DNA of 64,000 nucleotides from Agrobacterium tumefaciens. GTDB taxonomy: Bacteria; Pseudomonadota; Alphaproteobacteria; Rhizobiales; Rhizobiaceae. The position numbers were made by a program, and so were the translations under genes. Below the pieces are notes generated by a model, which saw nothing but the letters and a program-made list of their open reading frames with translations, was not told the DNA's origin and made no database searches. Positions 31,390-39,078 of the stretch are shown here, in pieces. Numbering within the stretch: position 1 is the stretch's first letter; each line of letters begins with the position of its first letter. The stretch spans positions 1,934,501 to 1,998,500 of the forward strand of contig NZ_CP039889.1 in NCBI RefSeq assembly GCF_005221325.1, given 5' to 3'.

Positions 31390-31648
31390 GAATATCCTCC
31401 GGTTCGTTCCATATAATTGAACGCTGGCGCGCGACTGTTCAACCCTAAATCCGCTGCCGAAAAAATCCGCGCTTTGATGAAAAAATTCTCTTGATTATGA
31501 CTGCGAATATTCTTATCTCCCGTGCTGCCCAAAGTCGCACGTGCCCATGTGTGTCCGCCGAGTCCTCGATGTGGTGAGGATTTAGGTAAGGTACCTGGAA
31601 CTAACCCCTCCAGTCGCTATTCCGGCCAACCGGGAAATGCGAGGACAT

Positions 31649-31735
31649 ATGAAGCAACGACGGTGCGGGCCTTTCTGGTTCTCTGCCGGCTTTCCATCAG
31701 CCGGGGTACTGAAGAGGCACACCATCATTGCCTGA
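31649..31735 (+). CDS. Candidate leader peptide of the odc gene
   Basis: A 28-residue ORF, MKQRRCGPFWFSAGF followed by a further 13 residues, with gaggac directly upstream of the ATG. A ccggc/gccgg hairpin lies inside its coding sequence. E. coli speF uses an arrest peptide (SpeFL) in a comparable position. I see no clear residue match to SpeFL, so the equivalence is an inference from position and ribosome site. Confidence 0.4.
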   Translation: MKQRRCGPFWFSAGFPSAGVLKRHTIIA

Positions 31736-31885
31736 AGTGCGGTCGGGTCAATCCCTCCAATCGATGGCAGACAAAGCCGAATGATGCTCTGGCAGGGCAT
31801 CGTTCATATTCGCGCCTTGAGCGTATGCTATCGATTCTGCGCCTCCACCGGCTGATTCGAATGCATATCTCGAGCGTCCTTTGTC

Positions 31886-31911
31886 CTCCGGATTTTTCCG
31901 GAGTCGGTTTT
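31886..31911 (+). terminator. Attenuator-like hairpin before odc
   Basis: Stem ctccgg/ccggag with loop attttt, followed by tcggtttta. It ends about 15 bp before the odc start, where it could act as a conditional terminator. Confidence 0.5.
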
Positions 31912-31926
31912 ATAGGGAATATATCG

Positions 31927-33060
31927 ATGACGACTGCACGCATTCTCGACTTCATCAAGACCCGACGTCCCGAAGGCCCTTGCCTTGTGGTTGATCTCGA
32001 CGTCGTGCGCGACAATTTCAACGCGTTCCGGCATTCCCTGCCGAACAGCGCGATCTATTATGCCGTCAAGGCAAACCCGGCTCCCGAAATCCTGAAGCTG
32101 CTCGCTTCGCTCGGCTCCAACTTCGATTGCGCCTCCGTGGCTGAAATCCAGATGGCGCTCGACGCCGGTGCGACCTCCGACCGGATTTCCTTCGGCAACA
32201 CCATCAAGAAGGAACGCGATGTCGCCCGCGCTCACGCGCTCGGCATCGATCTCTTCGCTGTTGATAGCCATGAGGAAGTCGAGAAGGTTGCCCGTGCTGC
32301 CCCCGGCGCGCGCGTATTCTGCCGCGTGCTGACGGATGGCGAAGGCGCCGAATGGCCGCTGTCGCGCAAGTTCGGTTGCGTGCCGCAGATGGCCGTCGAT
32401 GTTCTGGTCTATGCGCATCAGATGGGTCTCGAATCCTACGGCGTGTCGTTCCATGTCGGCTCGCAGATGATGAACCTCGACGCATGGGATGCGGCGCTCG
32501 CCGATGCCAAGCGGGTCTTCGCTTCGCTTGCCAAGCAGGGCATCCACCTGCAGATGGTCAATATGGGCGGTGGTTTCCCGACCAAGTATCTGCGCGACGT
32601 TCCGGCTGCCGAAGAATACGGCCAAGCGATCGACACGGCGCTGCGCAAGCACTTCGGCAACCAGATCCCGAAGACGATCATCGAGCCGGGTCGCGGCATG
32701 GTCGGCAATGCCGGCGTCATCAAGGCGGAAGTCGTTCTTGTGTCGAAGAAGTCCGACAACGACAACCACCGCTGGGTGTTCCTCGACATCGGCAAGTTCG
32801 GCGGTCTCGCCGAAACGATGGACGAGGCAATCCGTTACCCGATCCGCACCGAGCGCGATCAGGACGAGATGCAGCCCTGCGTTCTGGCCGGCCCGACCTG
32901 CGACAGCGCTGACGTGCTGTATGAAAAGAACATGTACCCGCTGCCGGTCTCGCTGACCATTGGCGATGAAGTTCTGATCGAAGGCACGGGCGCTTACACG
33001 ACCACCTATTCGGCGGTCGCGTTCAATGGCTTCGAGCCGCTGAAGGCCTACGTTATCTAA
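31927..33060 (+). CDS. Ornithine (or lysine/ornithine) decarboxylase, fold type III
   Basis: A 377-aa PLP-dependent alanine-racemase-fold decarboxylase that makes putrescine from ornithine. The PLP lysine is K48 in YYAVKANP. Other key blocks are SFHVGSQ, MGGGFP, IEPGRGMVGNAG and GPTCDSADVLY, the last carrying the catalytic Cys of the partner subunit. The ATG follows aggga in good position. The same frame is open for about 130 codons upstream, across the leader, without homology. It is preceded by a speF-type leader and followed by a GNAT gene. Confidence 0.94.
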   Translation: MTTARILDFIKTRRPEGPCLVVDLDVVRDNFNAFRHSLPNSAIYYAVKANPAPEILKLLASLGSNFDCASVAEIQMALDAGATSDRISFGNTIKKERDVARAHALGIDLFAVDSHEEVEKVARAAPGARVFCRVLTDGEGAEWPLSRKFGCVPQMAVDVLVYAHQMGLESYGVSFHVGSQMMNLDAWDAALADAKRVFASLAKQGIHLQMVNMGGGFPTKYLRDVPAAEEYGQAIDTALRKHFGNQIPKTIIEPGRGMVGNAGVIKAEVVLVSKKSDNDNHRWVFLDIGKFGGLAETMDEAIRYPIRTERDQDEMQPCVLAGPTCDSADVLYEKNMYPLPVSLTIGDEVLIEGTGAYTTTYSAVAFNGFEPLKAYVI

Positions 33061-33105
33061 GCATCGGGCCGAAAAGTGTAACGCGGTTTTCGGAAAACCC
33101 GATGC
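33061..33105. repeat. Rhizobial hairpin repeat after odc
   Basis: gcatcggg...cccgatgc outer arms with cgaaaa/ttttcg inner arms. This palindrome type is frequent after rhizobial genes and probably also acts as a transcript end. Confidence 0.7.
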
Positions 33106-33310
33106 GCAGGTCAAAAAGTCCGAACGCCGCCCGCTGAACAGGGCGGCGTCTCGACCAAGCTTCCGTTCCGGCCCTGCCGATTGTGCTGTTGCGCAAATCC
33201 CTGCTTGCTGCACCTCTTCCAGCCGAGGAAAGCGTGTCGGCGGGCCGGAACGGTTTCACCATTTTTCATCAAGGGCCGCGTGTGGGCGGTTGTGTGACGG
33301 GAGGCCAAGG

Positions 33311-33880
33311 ATGGCCGCTCTTTTGAATTCGGTACGGGCATTTTTCACACCGCAGACATTTCATGTCGATCAGGAAAATCCGGGCGATGTCGTTGCCCGT
33401 GAGAACCTCTTGGACCGCGCCATGGGCGCCGGCCGTCGTCGCAAGTCTTCCGAAAAGCTGCGCGCCGGCCGCGTTCCGGCCGAAGGCCTGGCGCTGGTCG
33501 CCCGTGATGAGGACGGTCATGTCATCGCCACCGTGCGCCTGTGGAATGTCGAAGCCGGCATTTCACGCGAAGGCCGTCCCGTCGAGGCGCTGCTGCTTGG
33601 CCCGCTGGCCGTCGATGCCGCCCATGAGGGCAAGGGCATCGGCTCCGCGCTGATGCGTGCGGCGATCTCCGAGGCCACCAAGCGCGGCCATGGCGCCATC
33701 CTTCTGGTCGGCGACGCGCCCTATTACGAGCGTTTCGGCTTCTTCGCCGACAAGGCGCAGCACCTCATCATGCCCGGCCCGTTCGAGCGCAACCGTTTCC
33801 TGGCGCTGGAGCTGAAAGCCGGCTGGCTGGAAGGTGCCGCTGGTCTTCTGGTCGCAAACGGCCGCCGTCTCTCGGCCTGA
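33311..33880 (+). CDS. GNAT-family N-acetyltransferase (YhbS-like)
   Basis: A 189-aa protein with the acetyl-CoA loop GPLAVDAAHEGKGIGSALMRAAISEA (near residues 97-122) and the following DAPYYERFGF block typical of YhbS-type GNATs. It is in the same direction as odc, about 250 bp after it, behind gggaggccaagg. An amine substrate such as a polyamine would suit the neighbour but is not shown. Its probable terminator hairpin has been split by IS copy 2. Confidence 0.88.
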   Translation: MAALLNSVRAFFTPQTFHVDQENPGDVVARENLLDRAMGAGRRRKSSEKLRAGRVPAEGLALVARDEDGHVIATVRLWNVEAGISREGRPVEALLLGPLAVDAAHEGKGIGSALMRAAISEATKRGHGAILLVGDAPYYERFGFFADKAQHLIMPGPFERNRFLALELKAGWLEGAAGLLVANGRRLSA

Positions 33881-33901
33881 GGCGACCCTGATACTGATAT
33901 C

Positions 33902-33919
33902 AAACCCCGGCCCAAAGCC
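33902..33919 (+). terminator. Left half of a terminator hairpin split by IS copy 2
   Basis: aaaccccggc-ccaaa-gcc here, and ggcccaaagccggggtttatt at 35188-35208, join to a 10-bp perfect stem followed by a weak T-run. The IS sits in the loop, and its 11-bp target duplication is the loop plus three stem bases on each side. Confidence 0.7.
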
Positions 33920-35187
33920 ACTGCTGTCCGGTTTAAATTTGTAGACATGGCGCACGGTGTTGATTCTACTCGTATTCGAACGTTTGGCGACGATCTCGGA
34001 CACGAACAGGAAAAACACCGTGCGGCACTACAATAGCGTATTCCACGATCTGTTGAAGCGGGTGGCTTGGAGCAGGTTCGACAGGCTTGTGGATGAGCAT
34101 GGCGCCGACAAGCATGTGCGCCGGCTGTCAACGAAGAGCCAGTTCATCGCCCTGCTTTACGGCCAGTTGTCCGGAGCCGTCAGTCTGCGCGAGATCGTCG
34201 GCGGCCTCGAAAGCCATGCCGCGCGGCTTTATCACGTCGGTGGAAGGCCGGTGTCGCGCTCGACGCTGTGCGATGCCAATGCACGGCGCTCAAGCGAGGT
34301 CTTTGCCGGTCTGTTTCGCGAGATGGTCGCCCGCGCGGGCCGCGGGTTGCGCCGGTCGGTGTCGGAGGCCACCTATCTCATCGACGCGACCGGCGTTCGG
34401 CTGAGCGGGGCCGGGTGCGACTGGGCACGGTTTTCCCATCAGGCCTGCGGCGCCAAGGTTCATGTCGTCTACGACGCCGATGCCGAGCGACCGATCTATG
34501 CGGCGGTCACGCCCGCCAATGTCAACGACATCACAGCCGCCAAGGCCATGCCGATCGCGGCGGGTGCGACCTATGTGTTCGATCTTGGCTATTATGATTT
34601 CGGCTGGTGGGCGGCGCTCGACAAGGCCGGCTGCCGCATCGTCACGCGGTTCAAGTCCCATACGAAGCTGACCGTAACAAGCCAGCAAGCTGTCAGCGGC
34701 GATGGCATCGTCCTCTTCGATCGCATCGGGCTTCTGCCCGCCCGCATGGCGGCAAGCCGCCGCAATCGGTTTGGCGACCCCGTGCGGGAGATCACAGTCA
34801 GGACGCAGACGGGCAAGGTGCTGCGACTGCTGACCAACGATCTCGACGCGCCCGCACAGGAGATCGCCGATCTCTACAAACGGCGCTGGGCGATCGAACT
34901 GTTCTTTCGCTGGGTCAAGCAGACGCTGAGGATCCGGCATTTCCTTGGCAACAGCGAGAACGCCGTGCGCATCCAGATCGCCGTGGCGCTCATCGCCTAT
35001 CTATTGTTGCGCATGGCGCAGGCAGACCAGAAACTCGTCCAAAGCCCACTGGCATTCGCACGCCTGGTGCGCGCCAATCTTATGCATCGCCGAAGAACCG
35101 ACAGCCTCACAAGGCCGCCACCAGCTAAAACCGCCGATCCAAGACAGATGACACTTCTCGGAATGGAAATTTAAACCGGACAGCAGT
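33920..35187 (+). mobile_element. IS4-family insertion sequence, copy 2 (1,268 bp)
   Basis: Same 21-bp terminal repeats and length as the copy at 2112-3379, flanked by an 11-bp duplication, ggcccaaagcc, at 33909-33919 and 35188-35198. About seven single-base differences from copy 1 were seen by eye, including one Ala-to-Gly change in the transposase. It marks the join between the core-like genes and accessory DNA to the right. Confidence 0.95.
34020..35174 (+). CDS. IS4-family transposase, copy 2
   Basis: A 384-aa DDE transposase with the same domains as the copy at 2212: DUF4372-type N-terminus, LIDATG and FDLGYYDF acidic motifs, and the Y-R-E-K signature in YKRRWAIELFFRWVK. It is intact. 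GTG at 34020 is the preferred start; the frame is open from 33957. Confidence 0.93.
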   Translation: MRHYNSVFHDLLKRVAWSRFDRLVDEHGADKHVRRLSTKSQFIALLYGQLSGAVSLREIVGGLESHAARLYHVGGRPVSRSTLCDANARRSSEVFAGLFREMVARAGRGLRRSVSEATYLIDATGVRLSGAGCDWARFSHQACGAKVHVVYDADAERPIYAAVTPANVNDITAAKAMPIAAGATYVFDLGYYDFGWWAALDKAGCRIVTRFKSHTKLTVTSQQAVSGDGIVLFDRIGLLPARMAASRRNRFGDPVREITVRTQTGKVLRLLTNDLDAPAQEIADLYKRRWAIELFFRWVKQTLRIRHFLGNSENAVRIQIAVALIAYLLLRMAQADQKLVQSPLAFARLVRANLMHRRRTDSLTRPPPAKTADPRQMTLLGMEI

Positions 35188-35198
35188 GGCCCAAAGCC

Positions 35199-35500
35199 GG
35201 GGTTTATTGTTTCTATCATACGGTCAATGCGCTCGACCTTTCCCGACCGATAATGTACGGAGTCACGCATTCTGACCGGAGATATACTTAAATCGGGGCT
35301 TTTTTTGCATGCCATTTTGACCGGGGAGTCAGCTTGAAATGGCTAATATCTGTACCTCATTGAATCTAAAGAAAAAACGGACTCATGTAGCAAACGCCAC
35401 AAAGCGCAGCTCATTTCAAGGCTGATTGCTATACGGAAAAAGACCAAAAGGCGGATAGCGGCAGCGCATACATATTCTTACCGAAGGAGAGGAGTCGATC
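35199..35500. other. Non-coding junction region
   Basis: The right half of the split hairpin, then AT-richer DNA without a credible gene. Base composition changes relative to the genes left of the IS. Confidence 0.5.
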
Positions 35501-35908
35501 TCACATGTAAACTACAATCCCAATTACGTTCCAGGTCTTGCCTGGCCCGTTGTCTCTGAACCACCGCAAATGTCGGAAATCATCTTCTTCAACCATTGTA
35601 GACGTCTTCATTTCGAACCCTACGATAGTTCGGTATGCTTCCGCGATGATGTCGATTTCACGTCCTTTATCGTACCGCCAATGGTAAAGCCGCCATTCCT
35701 GTCTTTGGAACGGGAGAGATTTAACCAGTTCGTTGTGAACGAAATTTTCAAACAGCCCTCCCAAGGCCGTCGGGTTCGCATCGATATTGAAGCTCTGAGA
35801 GTTCATGCTCCTCAGCGCAGACGCAATACCTGTGTCGACGAGATGGACCTTGGGATGCTTGATGTCCCTTCCTGTCTCGCCAGAGGTCCAGGCGGGAAGT
35901 CGCTTCAA
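35501..35908 (-). pseudogene. C-terminal fragment of a DUF4143 ATPase
   Basis: About 135 residues matching the DUF4143 end of AAA-type ATPases: LPAWTSGETGRDIKHPKVHLVDTGIASAL, LFENFVHNELVK, and the nuclease-like WRYDKGREIDIIAE with FEMK downstream. The whole N-terminal ATPase part, including the Walker motifs, is missing. The frame runs directly into the 23-bp tandem repeats at 35909, so the gene was cut by an insertion or deletion there. The apparent start codon is an internal TTG. Confidence 0.8.
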
Positions 35909-36023
35909 GGCGTGGAATTGGCAATAGAGATGGCGTGGAATTAGCAGTACGAGTGGCGTGGAATTATCAATAGAGGTGCGGCGTATTTACCAATAGGAGT
36001 GGCAGAAAAATGGTATTAGAGGT
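35909..36023. repeat. Five tandem 23-bp repeats
   Basis: Units at 35909-35931, 35932-35954, 35955-35977, 35978-36000 and 36001-36023. The first three share ggcgtggaatt and the last two are degenerate. They begin exactly where the DUF4143 homology stops. Back-to-back 20-odd-bp repeats at a gene break resemble transposase-binding sites at the ends of IS21-like or Tn7-like elements. No matching array was found at another place in the window. Confidence 0.75.
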
Positions 36024-36269
36024 AGCGCGCACTACTGTGAGATAGAGCCGCGAATTGCGAGGTGAGAAGTGCGAACCGTGGTGGAATCTGCTACATAAGT
36101 CTGGAAAAAAACACATAAGTTTGCAGACTTTTAAACGTAGCACGAAATCGAGCGTGCATCTTCTATTCTTCGCTGCAGATAAATTTGAGTGACTTCGGCA
36201 GCCTTTCAGTTTGTCCCTTGCGATACTCAGCCTCATCGGTTCTAAATCGAACTATGGGAGCCAAAATCG
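36024..36269. other. Upstream region of the 36270 gene
   Basis: AT-rich, with a short direct repeat acataagt at about 36095 and 36111. gggag precedes the next start. Probably promoter DNA. Confidence 0.4.
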
Positions 36270-36848
36270 ATGAACAATCCACGACCTAGCGAAGCAGCGA
36301 CCGCCAATAGACCATCACTTGATCATTTCCATGACGAAGCGGCACGCTCTCGATTACTCGCTGAAGTAATCCGGAAATGGGATGTTGCTGGCGCAGTTGC
36401 CTACGAACTGAACGATCTTTCCGATACAAGCCACGATCTCCGCGACGTCTCGTATGCAGACCTTGGAATTGAAGATGACGCGTTTGTAGTTCGCTTCGGC
36501 GAAGACGCCGGTCTCTATCTCGATGAAAAGCAGGATATGTTCGTTGATCGAGTCTTCGTTGTTGAGCAGATGTACGAGGGGAGGGATGGAGTGTTTCTTA
36601 CTATCGTGGCCAGTCGCACGGGTCGCGTACCCGAACTGTCAGAGGAGACCTCACTGATAGCGAGCGGCTGGGTCGATGCTGACCGATCTGTAGATGACGG
36701 ATTGGTGCACTTCGGCTTGGTTGGCGACCCCACGATTTTGAAAGCCAAAAATCTGTTCGACATCGAGATGGCTCTCGGTCAGGCTCTCGCAAGGGTGGGC
36801 GCGGGCGCGAAGTCAAAGCCTCATGCGTCAACAAGTTACAGCGCTTAA
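36270..36848 (+). CDS. Protein of unknown function, 192 aa
   Basis: Not recognised. The protein is acidic and soluble, without signal peptide or membrane span. It has a helical N-terminus (residues 15-45) and a beta-rich middle rich in Asp/Glu. gggag precedes the ATG at good spacing, so the ORF is probably real. It stands alone at the left end of the accessory genes, and its 3' end overlaps remnant DNA of the GXWXG/DUF4334 pseudogene on the other strand. Confidence 0.6.
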   Translation: MNNPRPSEAATANRPSLDHFHDEAARSRLLAEVIRKWDVAGAVAYELNDLSDTSHDLRDVSYADLGIEDDAFVVRFGEDAGLYLDEKQDMFVDRVFVVEQMYEGRDGVFLTIVASRTGRVPELSEETSLIASGWVDADRSVDDGLVHFGLVGDPTILKAKNLFDIEMALGQALARVGAGAKSKPHASTSYSA

Positions 36849-36904
36849 CCGCTTCCTCGTTATCCGGGGAGGGAGTGCACCGGACTGATTAGATGAAAGA
36901 GGGA

Positions 36905-37452
36905 GTGCGGGATCGTTTTTTCCGGAAGGTGAAACAGGAATTCTTTTGAGGGAAAAGAAGTACCGGCGCTCATCGCCTCGTACGACCATCATGCCCGCCA
37001 GTTCATTCTCACTGATCCTTCTGAAGTAGTCAGAAATTGGCTGCTTGTCGTAGACCATGGCTGCGGTCTCGTCGTACTGCGAAGCGCGAAGTGTAAGGGA
37101 TGCGGTCGGCCCGCGTGCTTGCAGAGCCTTGTGGGAGTACGGAAAATAGTTTCCGAGCAAGTGAACTATGCCCCAGTGGCGCTAGACGGATTACCCACCG
37201 GATTGGCATGAGCGCGGGTTCGAGGGCTACCAGACGTGGTTCTCGCCATTGGAAAAGCAGAGCGTCTGCCCTCTGATCAGCGTGGAAGCGCTTGCCGAAC
37301 CAATTGAGGTTTTCGAGCACACCGTCGAGTGGGTGACCAGAAGCAACTCCCTTTCCTTTCCACAAGCCCGTCATCTCGGTCGGAAAGACGGGTTCAAGCG
37401 AAAGAAACCAGGTTAATGCCAAATGTTGATCTGGGAAAGCCATGTCCTCCAT
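36905..37452 (-). pseudogene. Frameshifted GXWXG/DUF4334 protein gene
   Basis: The N-terminal part (37452 down to about 37170) shows the GXWXG domain: FLSLEPVFPTEMTGLWKGKG, SGHPLDGVLENLNWFGKRF and ALLF. The DUF4334 end, AAMVYDKQPISDYFRRI and RRYFFSLKRI, continues in another frame from about 37160 down to 36905. A single shift near 37150-37180 separates them. Intact members are about 180-aa proteins of unknown role. Confidence 0.8.
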
Positions 37453-37668
37453 GCGACGTCTCGCTTCCTGAAAGTAAATTTAGACAAACGATTCATACCA
37501 CGACGACACGTCGAGATTAGGCCGATGCTGATGCTACGAGCGTGCGAGTGAACTGCTTTCCACCCACCTACGTTCCCGAATGGCCAGCCGTGTAATACTC
37601 GTCACTTGACGCTGTTACTTCTGCCTGATGAGTGTGATTAAACAGGATATCAACCAGAGGGTGGCAGG

Positions 37669-38511
37669 GTGTTCAAATCAGCGGTCGACACTTCACACGG
37701 GGCAATTGCATATATCGACTCTAGGGGAGCCGGCGTGCCCTTGGTGATGGTGCATGCTAACTCCCTTTGCAAAGAAGAGTTCACGCCTCAGATCAAAGCC
37801 CTCTCTGGTGTGCGTCGTGTCATCGCATTCGACTTGCCAGGGCACGGCTTTTCGGCAAATGCCAATGACCCGAGACGGACATACAACATGTCTGGCTACG
37901 CCGATGCACTGCTTGAGGCGCTTGAGCGTATGAAGGTGAATCGCTTCTTGGCACTCGGACATTCACTTGGCGGACACGTCGTGCTTGAAATGATAGCAAA
38001 GAACGCTGCAATCGACGGCGCGCTGATCTTCGGGACGCCGCCAGTTGTGAACTCTCCGGAGGGGTTGCAAGCGGGTTTCAAACCGAGCCCCGAAATGGCC
38101 TACACGGGTAGTCCGATATTGAATGATGATCAGGTCTCGATGGTTGCCGAACTTGCGCTAGGGCCTGACGGCGCTACGGAAGAATTCTTCCTCAACGCCG
38201 TGCGTAGGACCGACGGCAGTGCCCGTCAGTTGATGATCGAGAGCGCATTGAGAGGCGAGGGTAGCAATCAGCGCCGAACCGCCGAGACATCGCCGGTTCC
38301 ACTGGTCGTGGTCAATGGGGAGAATGATCCGGTCATTAATCTCGACTATATCGATAGTCTGCATTTCGCAAGCATCTGGGGAGGGGAGCCCATTCGTATA
38401 AAGGGCGCTGGTCATGCAGTTCACTGGGAACAAGCGACGAAGTTCAACGAGTTGCTTTTGCGCTTTGAAGATTTCGTGAATGAGGGTCGGGCTATTGGCT
38501 CAGGAAGCTGA
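37669..38511 (+). CDS. Alpha/beta hydrolase
   Basis: A 280-aa cytosolic hydrolase with a complete catalytic triad: S99 in the nucleophile elbow GHSLGG, D220 in NGENDPV and H249 in GAGHAVHWE. The oxyanion region is VMVHANSLCKEEF, and DLPGHGFS follows. The start is GTG at 37669 behind gagggtggcagg. The substrate is unknown (ester, lactone or epoxide are possible). It lies among decayed genes but is itself intact. Confidence 0.88.
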   Translation: MFKSAVDTSHGAIAYIDSRGAGVPLVMVHANSLCKEEFTPQIKALSGVRRVIAFDLPGHGFSANANDPRRTYNMSGYADALLEALERMKVNRFLALGHSLGGHVVLEMIAKNAAIDGALIFGTPPVVNSPEGLQAGFKPSPEMAYTGSPILNDDQVSMVAELALGPDGATEEFFLNAVRRTDGSARQLMIESALRGEGSNQRRTAETSPVPLVVVNGENDPVINLDYIDSLHFASIWGGEPIRIKGAGHAVHWEQATKFNELLLRFEDFVNEGRAIGSGS

Positions 38512-39078
38512 AGTTCACTGCACGGGACGTGGAAGTGATCGATAGACTGCCGTTACCGGCTGGACATTAGTAGTTGGTCCCCATTCTGCGACACGAAAGG
38601 GCTATCTACGAAGATCGGATGTTTTGTCGTCAGAGGCATTAGGAGATTGAAGCTCGCCGCTGTCTCGTTAGCATCCCTAGTCTTTTGGTAAAGCCGCCGC
38701 ACTCGTGAATATCCAGTCGGCAGTTTCCTGACACGCTCCACCTTACGCTTCGACCAGCCAGGCTAGGTTATCAGCTTACTTGATCCGGAGCACGAGCGTC
38801 CGCCACTTGTGAGGCGACTTCTTCGGGACGATCTTCATGATTCACTAACAGTCAAATACAGCACTTTTTATCCAGCGGCGGGCCTTTAATGGACAGGCTG
38901 TTAAGGGCAAAGATGAAGTGCACGGCCGGCCGCTATTTGAAAGCAAACTTAGTTATCTTACCATTATGTAGTTACCTCATTAGTAACCAGATTCACTTAA
39001 TGACACATTGTTTAGTTGTTTTTAATGGTTGTGAAACAACCTCCATCTGAATGTGCCCTCCAAGTTGAGGGACTAGCA
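38512..39078. other. Intergenic region with a possible transposase remnant
   Basis: On the minus strand near 38560-38750 a short frame (VERVRKLPTGYSRVRRLYQK and following) weakly resembles the C-terminus of IS5-type transposases, but it is broken upstream by stops. The last 150 bp are AT-rich, with an inverted gttac/gtaac pair that could form the promoter region of the patatin gene. Confidence 0.35.

Larger units (their letters stand above)
31540..31926 (+). promoter_or_regulatory. speF-type leader of ornithine decarboxylase
   Basis: A long structured 5' region before an ornithine decarboxylase gene. It corresponds in position to the speF RNA motif described upstream of such genes in alphaproteobacteria. 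It contains several stems, a 28-codon ORF with a good ribosome site (31649-31735), and a hairpin with ctccgg/ccggag arms and T-rich sequence just before the gene. This layout suggests translation-coupled attenuation by polyamine precursors. The exact Rfam boundaries need a covariance search. Confidence 0.65.

Noticed and set aside
31522..31926. N-terminal extension of ornithine decarboxylase
   Set aside because: The frame is open but the sequence has no homology to decarboxylases, overlaps the structured leader, and the 31927 ATG has a good ribosome site and fits the family length.
35909..36023. CRISPR array
   Set aside because: The 23-bp units are directly contiguous without spacers, diverge between copies, and no cas gene is present.
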